Source: a virus
Direction: 5' to 3' (one strand)
IMG/VR virus record: IMGVR_UViG_3300018933_000004
Coordinates: 1 to 64,000 of that record
DNA: 64,000 nucleotides
This document shows positions 34,072 to 42,415 of the stretch, piece by piece; the stretch's first letter is position 1, and each line of letters starts with the position of its first letter. A program made the translations under genes and the position numbers. The notes beneath the pieces were generated by a model. That model ran no database searches. It was not told the DNA's origin and was given only the letters and a program-made list of their open reading frames with translations.

Positions 34072-34542
34072 ATGTACGCGCCCGACCCCATCACCCCCGG
34101 CAAGATCGCCAAGCTCAGCGGCCTCGGCCTGCTCGCCCTCGTCCTGCTCGTCGGCCTCATCATGGGCTCCATCGCAGGCTTCAAGGGCTTCAACCGCTAC
34201 CAGGCCACCGCCGACGCCAACAACCGTGCCAAGGTCGCCCAGATCAAGGCCAACAGCAACGTCAAGGTCACCGAGATCCAGATCCGCAACCAGAAGCAGC
34301 GAGTCAAGGTCGCCGAGCAGCAGGCCGAGATCCGGCTGAAGAACGCCCAGGGCGTCCGCAAGGCACAGGACGAGATCGCCAAGACCCTGACCCCGCTCTA
34401 CGTGCAGTTCGAGTACGCCGAGGCGCTCAAGGAGATCGCCAAGAGCGGCAAGAACTCCTCCGTCATCTACATCCCGTCCGGCGAGGGCGGTGTGCCACTG
34501 GTCTCCGGCCTGCCCGGCCAGCCGTCGGTCGGCAAGAAGTAA
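34072..34542 (+). CDS. Membrane-anchored coiled-coil protein with SPFH-like C terminus
   Basis: 156 residues. One TM span at about 18-36 (GLLALVLLVGLIMGSIAG), then a long charged coiled coil, then ALKEIAKSGKNSSVIYIPSG and GEGGVPLV, resembling the C-terminal strand of prohibitin/stomatin (SPFH) proteins. The SPFH beta domain itself is absent. Probably a membrane scaffold facing the cytoplasm. Preceded by the CCGT repeat array and followed by a strong bidirectional terminator. Confidence 0.6.
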   Translation: MYAPDPITPGKIAKLSGLGLLALVLLVGLIMGSIAGFKGFNRYQATADANNRAKVAQIKANSNVKVTEIQIRNQKQRVKVAEQQAEIRLKNAQGVRKAQDEIAKTLTPLYVQFEYAEALKEIAKSGKNSSVIYIPSGEGGVPLVSGLPGQPSVGKK

Positions 34543-34552
34543 TCCAGAGACC

Positions 34553-34588
34553 GAAGCCCCTCCCCGACGAGCACCGGGGAGGGGCTTC
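34553..34588. terminator. Bidirectional terminator
   Basis: GAAGCCCCTCCCCG and its exact complement form a 14-bp stem with an 8-nt loop, between convergent genes ending at 34542 and 34595. Confidence 0.9.
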
Positions 34589-34594
34589 GCTGTG

Positions 34595-35146
34595 TCAGCG
34601 GTCGGCCGCGTCCAGCAACTTCAGCAGGTCCTCGACCGAGATCTCGACCTGGCCGCCGATGAGGGAGGGGCGCACGCTGACCCCGTGGGCGGCGACGCGC
34701 TGGTGGAGCATCGACCAGAAGGCGTCGCGCTCCTCGCTGGCCCGCTGGCGCTCCTGCGCCTGCTGCTCCTCGCGGGCGTGGACCTCGTCCCACGGTCCCG
34801 GCAGCTGCTGGCCGCTGACCAGGACCAGGTAGACGCCCTTGGGCAGGGAGTCGTCGAACGCGCGCAGGGCCTCGGCGGCGGGCGTGCGTCCGTACAGCTC
34901 CGGCAGTTCCAGCTCCTGCAGCTGGCGGACCGCGTCCTCGTGCCGCGCGTGACAGGTGACGGCCAGGTATCCGGCCTTGGCGCCGTAGATGGACGGCCGC
35001 GTCGACTGGGCGGGGGAGTACACGCCCTTGTTGAGCTGCCACGGGGTGCGGTCGTCGACCAGCCGCACCGGCCGCGACCGGTCGTAGGTGCCTCGGCCGG
35101 TGCGGTGGGCGTAGATGGTGCCGCGCTGCAGGTCTTCGCGCTTCAT
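34595..35146 (-). CDS. Hypothetical protein, own promoter-operator
   Basis: 183 residues; minus strand, ATG preceded by GAGGAGAA. N-terminal KREDLQRGTIYAHRTGRG and beta-rich middle, then a charged helical section (ARYREEQ-type run, HAREEQQAQERQRASEE) and a C-terminal EISVEDLLKLLDAADR. Oriented against its neighbours with its own promoter (35203-35230) and a 14-bp palindrome at the start region, suggesting a regulated single gene. Function unknown. Confidence 0.6.
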   Translation of the reverse strand: MKREDLQRGTIYAHRTGRGTYDRSRPVRLVDDRTPWQLNKGVYSPAQSTRPSIYGAKAGYLAVTCHARHEDAVRQLQELELPELYGRTPAAEALRAFDDSLPKGVYLVLVSGQQLPGPWDEVHAREEQQAQERQRASEERDAFWSMLHQRVAAHGVSVRPSLIGGQVEISVEDLLKLLDAADR

Positions 35147-35463
35147 CGGGTTCTCCTCGAACTGGCGGGATTACAAGGAGGGTTGGCCAACCCGGTGACA
35201 CCACAGTAGAGGGACGAAGGTCCAGGTCAAAGCCTCGTCGCGGCGGCCGGGAAACGGCTGCGGGAGCCCGATCCGGCGATTCTCGCCTCCGATGGCCGCC
35301 GCAGCATGGCCGTGAAGCACTCTCGGAGCGCGAACGGGTGCCGAGAAGGGCGTACGCGGGTCAGAACCGCTACCCGCACCTTGTTCATAACAGTCAGGTA
35401 ACGGTTGTGGGGTGCTGTGCAGAGCCTCCCCGCCGCCACCAAGGGGCGAGGAGGGCGCCCCGC
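35147..35463. other. Divergent control region upstream of terminase
   Basis: No convincing gene. On the minus strand TTGACC (35230-35225), 16-bp spacer, TACTGT (35208-35203) drives the leftward gene; GGGTTGGCCAACCC at 35180-35193 is a perfect palindrome in its early leader, a likely operator; ATCCCGCCAG near 35160 is a leader box. On the plus strand CATAACAGTCAGGTAACGGT (around 35386-35405) may contain the terminase promoter. Confidence 0.55.
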
Positions 35464-37662
35464 ATGAGCAGCAAGTACGAGGACACCTCGCCGCTGGCGA
35501 GCTTCGACCCACTAGCCATCCACCAGCTGTACCTCGGGCTTGAGGTGCCCGACCCGATCACGTTCGTGGTCTCCCCGAAGTACCTGAACCGGCCGAACCT
35601 CTATCCGCGCCAGGCCACCCTCATGAAGGTGTTCTTCCTGCGCGAGGACCTCTTCACCGAGTACGACTACCGGGTCGTCGCCGAGTGGGACGAGTCCTAC
35701 CGCACCGCCAAGAGCGCCAACGAGCAGCGCGCCGCCCGCGCCGCCGAGCTCGCCGAGCAGAACGCCGAAGAGGCCCTCGCGGCCGAAGTCGACGGCATCA
35801 TGACCGACGCCCTCGACGAGCTCGCCGCGCAAGCCCTGCTGGAGGGCAACGAGGACGCTCCCAAAATGCCCCTGTCCGGCTCCCCGGACCTCCTGGGCCG
35901 CATGCGCGCCTGCAAGGCCCTCGGCTACCGCTGGTTCAAGGAAATCCTGCTGGTCATGGGCCGCCGAGCAGGCAAGGGCCACATCTCCGCCATCGCCATG
36001 AGCTACGTCCTGTGGTGCTACATGGCCAAGGGCGACCCCCAGGAGTTCTACGGCGTCGACCGCGACAAAAAACTAGCAGTGCTAATTTTTGCCGGTAAGC
36101 GCGACCAGGCCAAGCAGAACCTCTGGCGCGACCTCGTCAACGTCGTCACCGGCGCCCCGTGCTTCGCCCCCTACATCGCCAGCTCCCTCGGCGAGAAGCT
36201 CAGCGTGTACGCGCCGAACGACTACATCCGCATGGACGAGATGCGTAAGAAGGGCATCAAGACGGCCATGGACATGGCCACCTTCGAGATCCTCCCGAAG
36301 GAGTCCACCGTCATGGCCGGTCGAGGCCCGGCCTCCATGATCCTCGGCTTCGACGAGATGGCCCACGTCGTCGCCTCCGGCGCCAACCGCTCCGCAGGCG
36401 AGGTCTACGACGCCTCCGTCCCCTCCCTCGACCAGTTCGGCAAGGACGGCTTCATCGTCGAACCCAGCTCGCCGTGGGAGATGAGCGGCAAGTTCTACGA
36501 CAACTGGCTGCGCGCCACCCAGTTCGAGGTCGACGGCACCCCCACCTACCCCTCCGTCATGATGATCCAGCTCCCCAGCTGGGACATCTACCTCGACTGG
36601 CAGATCGCCCACGAACTGCCCCTCTTCCCCGAGGGCTTCACCGGCGACAACGGCGAGTACGCCGACTGCGAACCGCCCGGCTTCAAGCCACTCAAGGGCG
36701 CCATCCAGAACTACGACGAAGAGATGCGCAAGCTGGAGAAGGCGGACCCCGACACCTTCGCCGTCGAGCGCCGCGCCCAGTGGGCCACCGTCCTGGACGC
36801 CTACCTGAATCCGGACAAGGTCGAGGCCGTCTTCGGCCCCTGGTACGAGCGCCCCGCCCAGTACGGAGGCCCGCTCATCCTCCCCACCCAGCAGGGCATC
36901 CTCTCCTACGCCTACAAGGGCCACGCCGACCCCAGCTCCGTGAACTGCCGCTTCGGTGTCGCCGTCGCCCACACCGAGGTCGACACCGAAGGCCGCCCCC
37001 ACGTCGTCTTCGACAAGATCCACTACTTCGACCCGGCCGACTTCCCCGGGCACACCATCGACTACGAGCAGGTCGAGGACTGGATCTGGGACGAGATCAT
37101 CGCCCCCTACCAGCCCGAGGAATTCACCTTCGACCAATACCAGAGCGTCGGCAGCATCCAGAAACTGGTCAAGAAGGTCGCCCGCACCCGCCTGGCCAAG
37201 CCGGTCTCCATCTACGAGCGCACCGCCACCAACGCGATCAACTGGAAGTACGCCGAGACCTTCAAGGCCGCGATCAACATGGGCCTGGTCCACGCCCCCG
37301 ATCACAACGAGGGCATGCTGGAACTGAAGTTCCTCCAGAAGCCGCCGGGCATCAACCGCGTCGACCACCCCACCGTCGGCCCCGTCCAGACCAAGGACAT
37401 CGCCGACGCCATCATGATCACCACCTACGCCCTCATCGGCGACTGGATCGCGGGCTACAAGGAGATGCTCAACGCCGCCACACCGACCGGCGTACTCCAG
37501 GGCGGCCTGCACGGCACCAGCGCCCGCACCCCCGACATGGCCGCCCCCGACTACGACATGCAGGCACGCCTGGATGCCCTGCGCAGCTTCACCCGCACCC
37601 GTACAGGACGCATGGGCTGGGAACAAGGCCTCGGCCGCACAAGGACCGGATATCGCCGCTGA
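35464..37662 (+). CDS. Phage terminase large subunit
   Basis: 732 residues from ATG 35464 (upstream in-frame starts would run through the control region). ATPase: Walker A-like MGRRAGKGH (about 165-173), Walker B ILGFDEMAH (about 293-301). The C-terminal RNase H-like nuclease region holds acidic residues (CRFGVAVAHTEVD, FTFDQYQS, TKDIADAIM). An insertion of about 55 charged residues precedes the ATPase core. It packages DNA into procapsids. No portal gene follows; instead two effector-type proteins do. Start supported by GAGGAGG at about 35449. Confidence 0.88.
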   Translation: MSSKYEDTSPLASFDPLAIHQLYLGLEVPDPITFVVSPKYLNRPNLYPRQATLMKVFFLREDLFTEYDYRVVAEWDESYRTAKSANEQRAARAAELAEQNAEEALAAEVDGIMTDALDELAAQALLEGNEDAPKMPLSGSPDLLGRMRACKALGYRWFKEILLVMGRRAGKGHISAIAMSYVLWCYMAKGDPQEFYGVDRDKKLAVLIFAGKRDQAKQNLWRDLVNVVTGAPCFAPYIASSLGEKLSVYAPNDYIRMDEMRKKGIKTAMDMATFEILPKESTVMAGRGPASMILGFDEMAHVVASGANRSAGEVYDASVPSLDQFGKDGFIVEPSSPWEMSGKFYDNWLRATQFEVDGTPTYPSVMMIQLPSWDIYLDWQIAHELPLFPEGFTGDNGEYADCEPPGFKPLKGAIQNYDEEMRKLEKADPDTFAVERRAQWATVLDAYLNPDKVEAVFGPWYERPAQYGGPLILPTQQGILSYAYKGHADPSSVNCRFGVAVAHTEVDTEGRPHVVFDKIHYFDPADFPGHTIDYEQVEDWIWDEIIAPYQPEEFTFDQYQSVGSIQKLVKKVARTRLAKPVSIYERTATNAINWKYAETFKAAINMGLVHAPDHNEGMLELKFLQKPPGINRVDHPTVGPVQTKDIADAIMITTYALIGDWIAGYKEMLNAATPTGVLQGGLHGTSARTPDMAAPDYDMQARLDALRSFTRTRTGRMGWEQGLGRTRTGYRR

Positions 37663-37965
37663 CAAGGAAGGGTCGCCTTGCTTGCAAGGAAAGCCACGTG
37701 GCACGATGAGCCTGTCTCGTGCATGGGGCTGTTGGATCTTTCCCCGCGTTTGAGGGATTGCCGCAGTCCGGCGGGCGTGCCTTGCGTATTCCGGCGTCAG
37801 ACCGACCAGGTCGGCCGGGCAGGGTGTGGTGGCGTCTGGCGGGATTGACTACCACTTAAAACGTCGCGCGAGACACTGAGCCCCCCGGCCTGGTACCACC
37901 GGGGGGCTCCCTTATGCCCATGTCCTCCACCCCTTCACCGACGTGAAGGGCTGGAGGTGCAGGGG
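37663..37965. other. Intergenic region after terminase
   Basis: 303 bp. TTGACTACCACTTAAAACG around 37846 is AT-rich and may be a -35/-10 region. A strong hairpin lies at 37878-37909. No tRNA fold or convincing gene was found in the rest. Confidence 0.4.
37878..37909 (+). terminator. Terminator hairpin
   Basis: GAGCCCCCCGG pairs perfectly with CCGGGGGGCTC around a 10-nt loop. Lies 57 bp before the next start. Confidence 0.8.
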
Positions 37966-40614
37966 ATGACGGACATCAGCGCGACCAGCTTCTTCCGCCA
38001 GGCCAGTGCGGCCGACAGTGGCGGCATCGACTTCGAGCACGAGGAGATCGACACCGGCGGCAGCAAGCGCCCCACCAAGATCCACCTGCATGCCGTCGAC
38101 CCCGACTCCGGCGACCGCATGGGCACCCTCACCTATCACGTACCCCGCCGCAAGGCCGACAAGATCCTCGTCGAGCACCTCGGCACCGAGGAGACCCACC
38201 AGGGCAAGGGCGTCGCCTCCGCCCTCATGGACGAGATGCAGCGCCGCCACCCCGCCACCCCCATAGATCACGGCGACCGCACTGACGCGGGCAAGGGCTG
38301 GTGGAACAAGTACACCGACGGCAAGACCGTCCGACGCGGACGCACCATGGCCTCTCGTACCACGGCCACCGTCCCAGAGACGTACGCGCGCGGGGAAGGC
38401 GAGGACTGGCTGGACCACCAGAACCGCGTCCGGCGCGGCCTGTCTCTCGGTCACCTCACCTACATGCAGGCGCGCGACCACGGCTACAGCGGCGACGCAC
38501 GCCAGGACACACGCGACGACTGGACCGGCCAGCACACCGAGGGCAAAGGCTGGCAGCCGCTTCCGCCCAATCTCTACCACACCACCACCGACGCCGCCGG
38601 AGTCATGGCCCACGGCCTCAAGAGCGGCAACGAACTCGGCCAGAAACGTGGCCACGGCCTGGGCGGCACACCTGAGTGGCTGTCCATGACCGACCGCGAA
38701 GACCACGCCCACAGCATGCTCGACGCCCTGCACGAGTACCACGCCCACCTCAACGGCAAGACCACCTACGCCGACCTGCACCGCGCGGCCCAGAACGCCG
38801 AGGGCGCCGAGAAGCCCTTCCACGACGCGTTCGAGCAGGGCGTCACCGGCGGCCACAACGACCACGCCAAGGACTCCATCCGGCGCGGCAAACGCCTGGA
38901 GCCCGGCTTCGCCTCCTACGACGAGGCCAAGGAGAAGGGCTGGACACCCCACCCGACGCTCCACCGCAACCTCGGAGTCGGCAAGAACGACCAGGAGTTC
39001 GGCACCGGCTGGGAACGCGAACCCACCGTTGAGGAACGCCACGATGAGTACGGCGCCTTCTCCCGCGCCCGCCAGTGGTCCGGCAAGGGCAAGCCGTCGA
39101 TCTTGTTCACCTCCAACGACCGCGAGGAATTCGCCAAGAAAGACCCCTCCAACTTCGCCGTTCTCCACGTCCGCCCCCGGCCCGGTGCCCACGGCTTCCC
39201 CATGAAGACCGAGCACGAGTGGCGCACCGGCACCGGCGACGCCGTCGAGGTCCACGGCGAACCCATCCGCCGCCAGGCCGCCGCCACCAAGCTGTGCCCC
39301 TGCTGCGGCGGCACCGGCGAGCACGACACTGGCTTCGAGTGCTACCACTGCGACGGCGGCCCCGACGACGCCACCTGCGACGGACGCCTCCTCGACGGCG
39401 GCCACAGCAAGACGGCCGCCCTGCGGACGATGCAGCCCGAGGAATACCGGGCCCTCTCCTTCCCTGACCACCCCGGCCGCAGCCTCGACCAGGTCGCCCA
39501 GCGCCTTCAGAAGGCCAGCCCCGAGTACTACACCCAGCTCAAAGAGCACGCTGCACAGCACGGCATCCAGACCCCTGTGCTGCTCGACGGCAGCCAGGTG
39601 ATGGACGGCCACCACCGGCTTTCCGTCGCCCATGAGCTGGGCCTGCCCGTGCCGGTCGGCGACTACAACAACGAGACGCACTACAACCAGGCGATGGACC
39701 ACCCCCTGGCCAAGGAGTGGTACCGCAAGCGCACCGACCTCGGCGTCCGCCGGATCGCCTTCGCCACCCCTGTCCCGGACAACCGCGAGCCCTACCAGCA
39801 CGAGCACCCCTGGCTGCCCCGAGACCACTTCTTCGCCCCCGGCGAAAAGGACCTGGACCCGCGCCTGTTCGACGAGAACGATCGCATGCACCCCATCGTC
39901 CGCCAGCACATCCTCAGCCTGCTCAACGGCTTCTGGGCGCCCAAGTACGGCGACGCCTGGCAGTCCTGGGCCCGCGTCTACCTCGCCGGATCCGAGGCCA
40001 GCCACTTCTACGGCAACGGCGACCTCGACATCCTCATCGGCGTCGACTACGCCCGCGCCCGCGAACACGCCCCAGCCCTCGCCAGCCTCTCCGACGAGGA
40101 GATCAGCACCCACCTCACCGACGAGCTGCGCCACGGCCTCAACGACGACGCCCGCATGCTCCCCGGCCCGGACGGCAAAGAGACCGGCCCCTGGGAAAAT
40201 ACTTGGTATGTGAACGAATCGTCGTTCGATATCAGGGCGATCAAGCCGTACGCCGCCTACGACATCACCCGAGACGAATGGGCCGTCAAGCCGGTAGAGG
40301 TACCTGACGACTTCGGGCCCGAGAAGCTCCCCGAAAGCACTTGGGACGTGTTCGAAGCAGTGCAGAAGCTGATCGGCGCCATCCGGGAACTTCCCGACGG
40401 TGTACGTGAAAGAGAAGGGGCTGCACTGTACGATTACCTCCACACTGACCGCCACAGTGCATTCGGGCCCGAGGGATCGGGCCTCTACGACCCTGCAAAC
40501 GCCGTCTGGAAAGCTCTCGACAAGGCCCCAGGCCAGCCGCTGCAGCAGCTCATCGACTGGAAGCACGCCCACGACGGCGTGGCCGCCGCCACGGACCAGG
40601 AGAAGGCCGCATGA
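37966..40614 (+). CDS. Multi-domain effector-like protein: GNAT, ART-like, zinc, ParB-like and nucleotidyltransferase parts
   Basis: 882 residues; ATG 37966 with GGAGG at 37953-37957. Visible modules: acetyltransferase-like HQGKGVASALMDEM (about 78-91); ADP-ribosyltransferase-like NLYHTTTDAAGVMAHGL (about 202-218) with SILFTSNDREEF later; a DnaJ-type zinc stretch CPCCGGTGEHD / CYHCDGG (about 444-464); ParB/sulfiredoxin-like VMDGHHRLSVA (about 545-555); nucleotidyltransferase YGNGDLDILIGVD (about 681-693). Located just behind terminase, where phages carry MuF-type polytoxins. Likely virion-carried or early-acting host-modifying protein; each domain call rests on a short motif. The stop overlaps the next ATG. 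Confidence 0.65.
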   Translation: MTDISATSFFRQASAADSGGIDFEHEEIDTGGSKRPTKIHLHAVDPDSGDRMGTLTYHVPRRKADKILVEHLGTEETHQGKGVASALMDEMQRRHPATPIDHGDRTDAGKGWWNKYTDGKTVRRGRTMASRTTATVPETYARGEGEDWLDHQNRVRRGLSLGHLTYMQARDHGYSGDARQDTRDDWTGQHTEGKGWQPLPPNLYHTTTDAAGVMAHGLKSGNELGQKRGHGLGGTPEWLSMTDREDHAHSMLDALHEYHAHLNGKTTYADLHRAAQNAEGAEKPFHDAFEQGVTGGHNDHAKDSIRRGKRLEPGFASYDEAKEKGWTPHPTLHRNLGVGKNDQEFGTGWEREPTVEERHDEYGAFSRARQWSGKGKPSILFTSNDREEFAKKDPSNFAVLHVRPRPGAHGFPMKTEHEWRTGTGDAVEVHGEPIRRQAAATKLCPCCGGTGEHDTGFECYHCDGGPDDATCDGRLLDGGHSKTAALRTMQPEEYRALSFPDHPGRSLDQVAQRLQKASPEYYTQLKEHAAQHGIQTPVLLDGSQVMDGHHRLSVAHELGLPVPVGDYNNETHYNQAMDHPLAKEWYRKRTDLGVRRIAFATPVPDNREPYQHEHPWLPRDHFFAPGEKDLDPRLFDENDRMHPIVRQHILSLLNGFWAPKYGDAWQSWARVYLAGSEASHFYGNGDLDILIGVDYARAREHAPALASLSDEEISTHLTDELRHGLNDDARMLPGPDGKETGPWENTWYVNESSFDIRAIKPYAAYDITRDEWAVKPVEVPDDFGPEKLPESTWDVFEAVQKLIGAIRELPDGVREREGAALYDYLHTDRHSAFGPEGSGLYDPANAVWKALDKAPGQPLQQLIDWKHAHDGVAAATDQEKAA

Positions 40615-42377
40615 CCGAGTTCAACGCCGTCGCGTACTTCCGACAGACTGGAGGCATGGCGGAACAGCCTCGCTACTTCCATGGGACTCGTTATCCCTTC
40701 AAGCCCGGGGATCTGATCGAGCCGGGCCGGAAGTCGAACCAGGGGTACGGCCAGGCCAACGACCGGGTCTTCTTCACCCACCGTCCTGAGATCGCCAAGC
40801 ATTTCGCAGACTCTGCCGACGACCCCGAAGGCCACGAGGGTGCCCGCCCCCGGGTGTATGAGGTCGAGCCGACCGGCCCGCACGAGCTGGACACGGACGA
40901 ACTGCCCGAAGACGCTGAGCGCGCAGGCTCTCGCCAGAGCCGCCACCCCCTCCGGGTCGTCCAGGAGCACCACTCCACATGGGAGCCGGACGAGGATGAT
41001 CACTTCGATGCCAGCGAGTTCGAGGACGAAGGGTGCGGGGAGTGCGGCAAGGCCATGACGAAGGAGCCGTGGTGCAAGAACTGTGGTGATCAGCACCACA
41101 CGGTCTGCTGCGAGGAGGGCGATGAGCAGCACCACACGGCATCAGTTTCGATCACCGCGACCGCGTTCTTCAAGAAGACGCACGATGCCCTCGAAGGAGG
41201 CAGCAATGGACGAGCCGACCAGGAAAGCGCCCGAACCGCAGGACAAGGACGGCCACGCCGTCAGCCCGGAGCTGGAGGCGAAGCTGCAGGAGCGGGCCAG
41301 GACGCCGCAGGAGGAGCACCTGCCGTGGGAGCCGATCAAGGAGGAGCTGGGCCTGTAGGCCCGCGCCAGGTCTCCTTCCACCCGGCGGCGAAGAAGGAGC
41401 TGCTCAAGCTCGACGGCGCCAGCCGCAAGCGCGTCGCCGCCACCATCAACGCCCTGCAGCGCGGCGACGAGGGCCTGCAGACCCACGCCCTGACCCAGCC
41501 GCTCAAGGGCTGGAGCTCCACCAAAGCCTCGCGCGGCCACCGCGTCATTCACCGCGACCTCGATGACGGCACCCTGCACATCGGATACATCGGCCTCCAC
41601 GAGTACGACAAGGCCATCAACCGGCTCTCCTCGCTGACGGACTTCTTCCGCACGGCGGACCTGCGGGAGACTGCTTCCGTGGACGACGATTACCGCATGC
41701 AGCACCGGGCTCCCGGCCCGCAGCACGCTCCGCTGCACGACCCGATGACCCACGACGAGTTCGGGCCGTCCGAGACCGTCGACCTCACCCACCTCACTCC
41801 TCGCACCTCGGCCCTGCAGCTGACTGAGCCCGAGGAGCGCCTGCTGCAGCGTGAGGCGGCCGCCGTCGCCCACGACCACGGCGTCATGGTCGCCCTCGTC
41901 CCGCCGCGCGAGATAGCCGAGCAGCTGGCCATGGCCGACGGGCAGCCGGTCGACGACCTGCACATCACTCTGGCCTACCTGGGCAACGTCGCCGACTACC
42001 GCCCTGACCAGCTCGCCCGGCTCCCGAGGGTCGTCGCGGCCTGGGCATCCGGCCAGCGGCCGGTGACCGTCCGGGTCGGCGGAGTCGGCACCTTCAACAA
42101 CGCCTACAAGGACCAGCACGTCCTGTACGCCGCCATGGACATCCCCGGCGGCGCCCAGGTGCACACCAGCCTCGCCCAGCACCTGGAGAGGCACGGCTAC
42201 CGGCTCCCCAGCGAGCACGGATGGACGCCCCACATGACCCTGCGGTACGTCGACCGGCACCACCGGTTCATGCCGCAACTGGACGGACACAACTGGGAAG
42301 CGACCGAGGTGGTCACCTACCTCTGTGGAGAACGCCACCCGGCCTGCCTCGGCATCCGTCCCACCACCACGCTGTAA
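40611..42377 (+). CDS. Multi-domain effector-like protein: Arr ADP-ribosyltransferase, RelE-like and 2H phosphoesterase parts
   Basis: 588-codon open frame, ATGA overlap with the previous gene. Residues 16-120 match rifampin ADP-ribosyltransferase (Arr): RYFHGTRYPFKPGDLIEPG, YEVEPTGPHELD, SRHPLRVV. Cys motifs CGECGKAM/WCKNCGD at 143-160. Residues about 253-340 are RelE/ParE-like (VSFHPAAKKELLKLD, GHRVIHRDLDDG). The C terminus has the two HxT motifs of 2H/LigT phosphoesterases (LHITLAYLG, HMTLRYV). Residues about 199-251 are low-complexity and coincide with an out-of-frame antitoxin-like gene (41206-41358). The RelE part may instead start at GTG 41325 (GAGGAG at 41311), making two separate genes. 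Confidence 0.65.
   Translation: MTEFNAVAYFRQTGGMAEQPRYFHGTRYPFKPGDLIEPGRKSNQGYGQANDRVFFTHRPEIAKHFADSADDPEGHEGARPRVYEVEPTGPHELDTDELPEDAERAGSRQSRHPLRVVQEHHSTWEPDEDDHFDASEFEDEGCGECGKAMTKEPWCKNCGDQHHTVCCEEGDEQHHTASVSITATAFFKKTHDALEGGSNGRADQESARTAGQGRPRRQPGAGGEAAGAGQDAAGGAPAVGADQGGAGPVGPRQVSFHPAAKKELLKLDGASRKRVAATINALQRGDEGLQTHALTQPLKGWSSTKASRGHRVIHRDLDDGTLHIGYIGLHEYDKAINRLSSLTDFFRTADLRETASVDDDYRMQHRAPGPQHAPLHDPMTHDEFGPSETVDLTHLTPRTSALQLTEPEERLLQREAAAVAHDHGVMVALVPPREIAEQLAMADGQPVDDLHITLAYLGNVADYRPDQLARLPRVVAAWASGQRPVTVRVGGVGTFNNAYKDQHVLYAAMDIPGGAQVHTSLAQHLERHGYRLPSEHGWTPHMTLRYVDRHHRFMPQLDGHNWEATEVVTYLCGERHPACLGIRPTTTL
41206..41358 (+). CDS. Antitoxin-like gene nested out of frame
   Basis: 50 codons in the +1 frame of the larger open frame; AAGGAGG at 41194-41200 is well spaced. 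The product ends EEHLPWEPIKEELGL, the C-terminal style of Phd/RelB-type antitoxins (PWE-x2-K-x-ELGL). It stops 9 bp before the first RelE-like codons and overlaps a possible toxin start at GTG 41325. In this interval the large frame encodes only Gly/Ala/Gln-rich sequence, so this frame is the better candidate for the selected one. Confidence 0.6.
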   Translation: MDEPTRKAPEPQDKDGHAVSPELEAKLQERARTPQEEHLPWEPIKEELGL

Positions 42378-42415
42378 CGTCCCGCCAGACGTACGGCAGT
42401 CAGGAGAACACCGCT

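Noticed and set aside
34467-35204. A longer leftward frame over 34595-35146
   Set aside because: It is Arg/Pro/Ala-rich and crosses the terminator; the 183-codon frame has a proper Shine-Dalgarno and balanced composition.
37663-37965. A tRNA gene or phage packaging site
   Set aside because: No cloverleaf could be drawn and no known cos or pac sequence was recognised.
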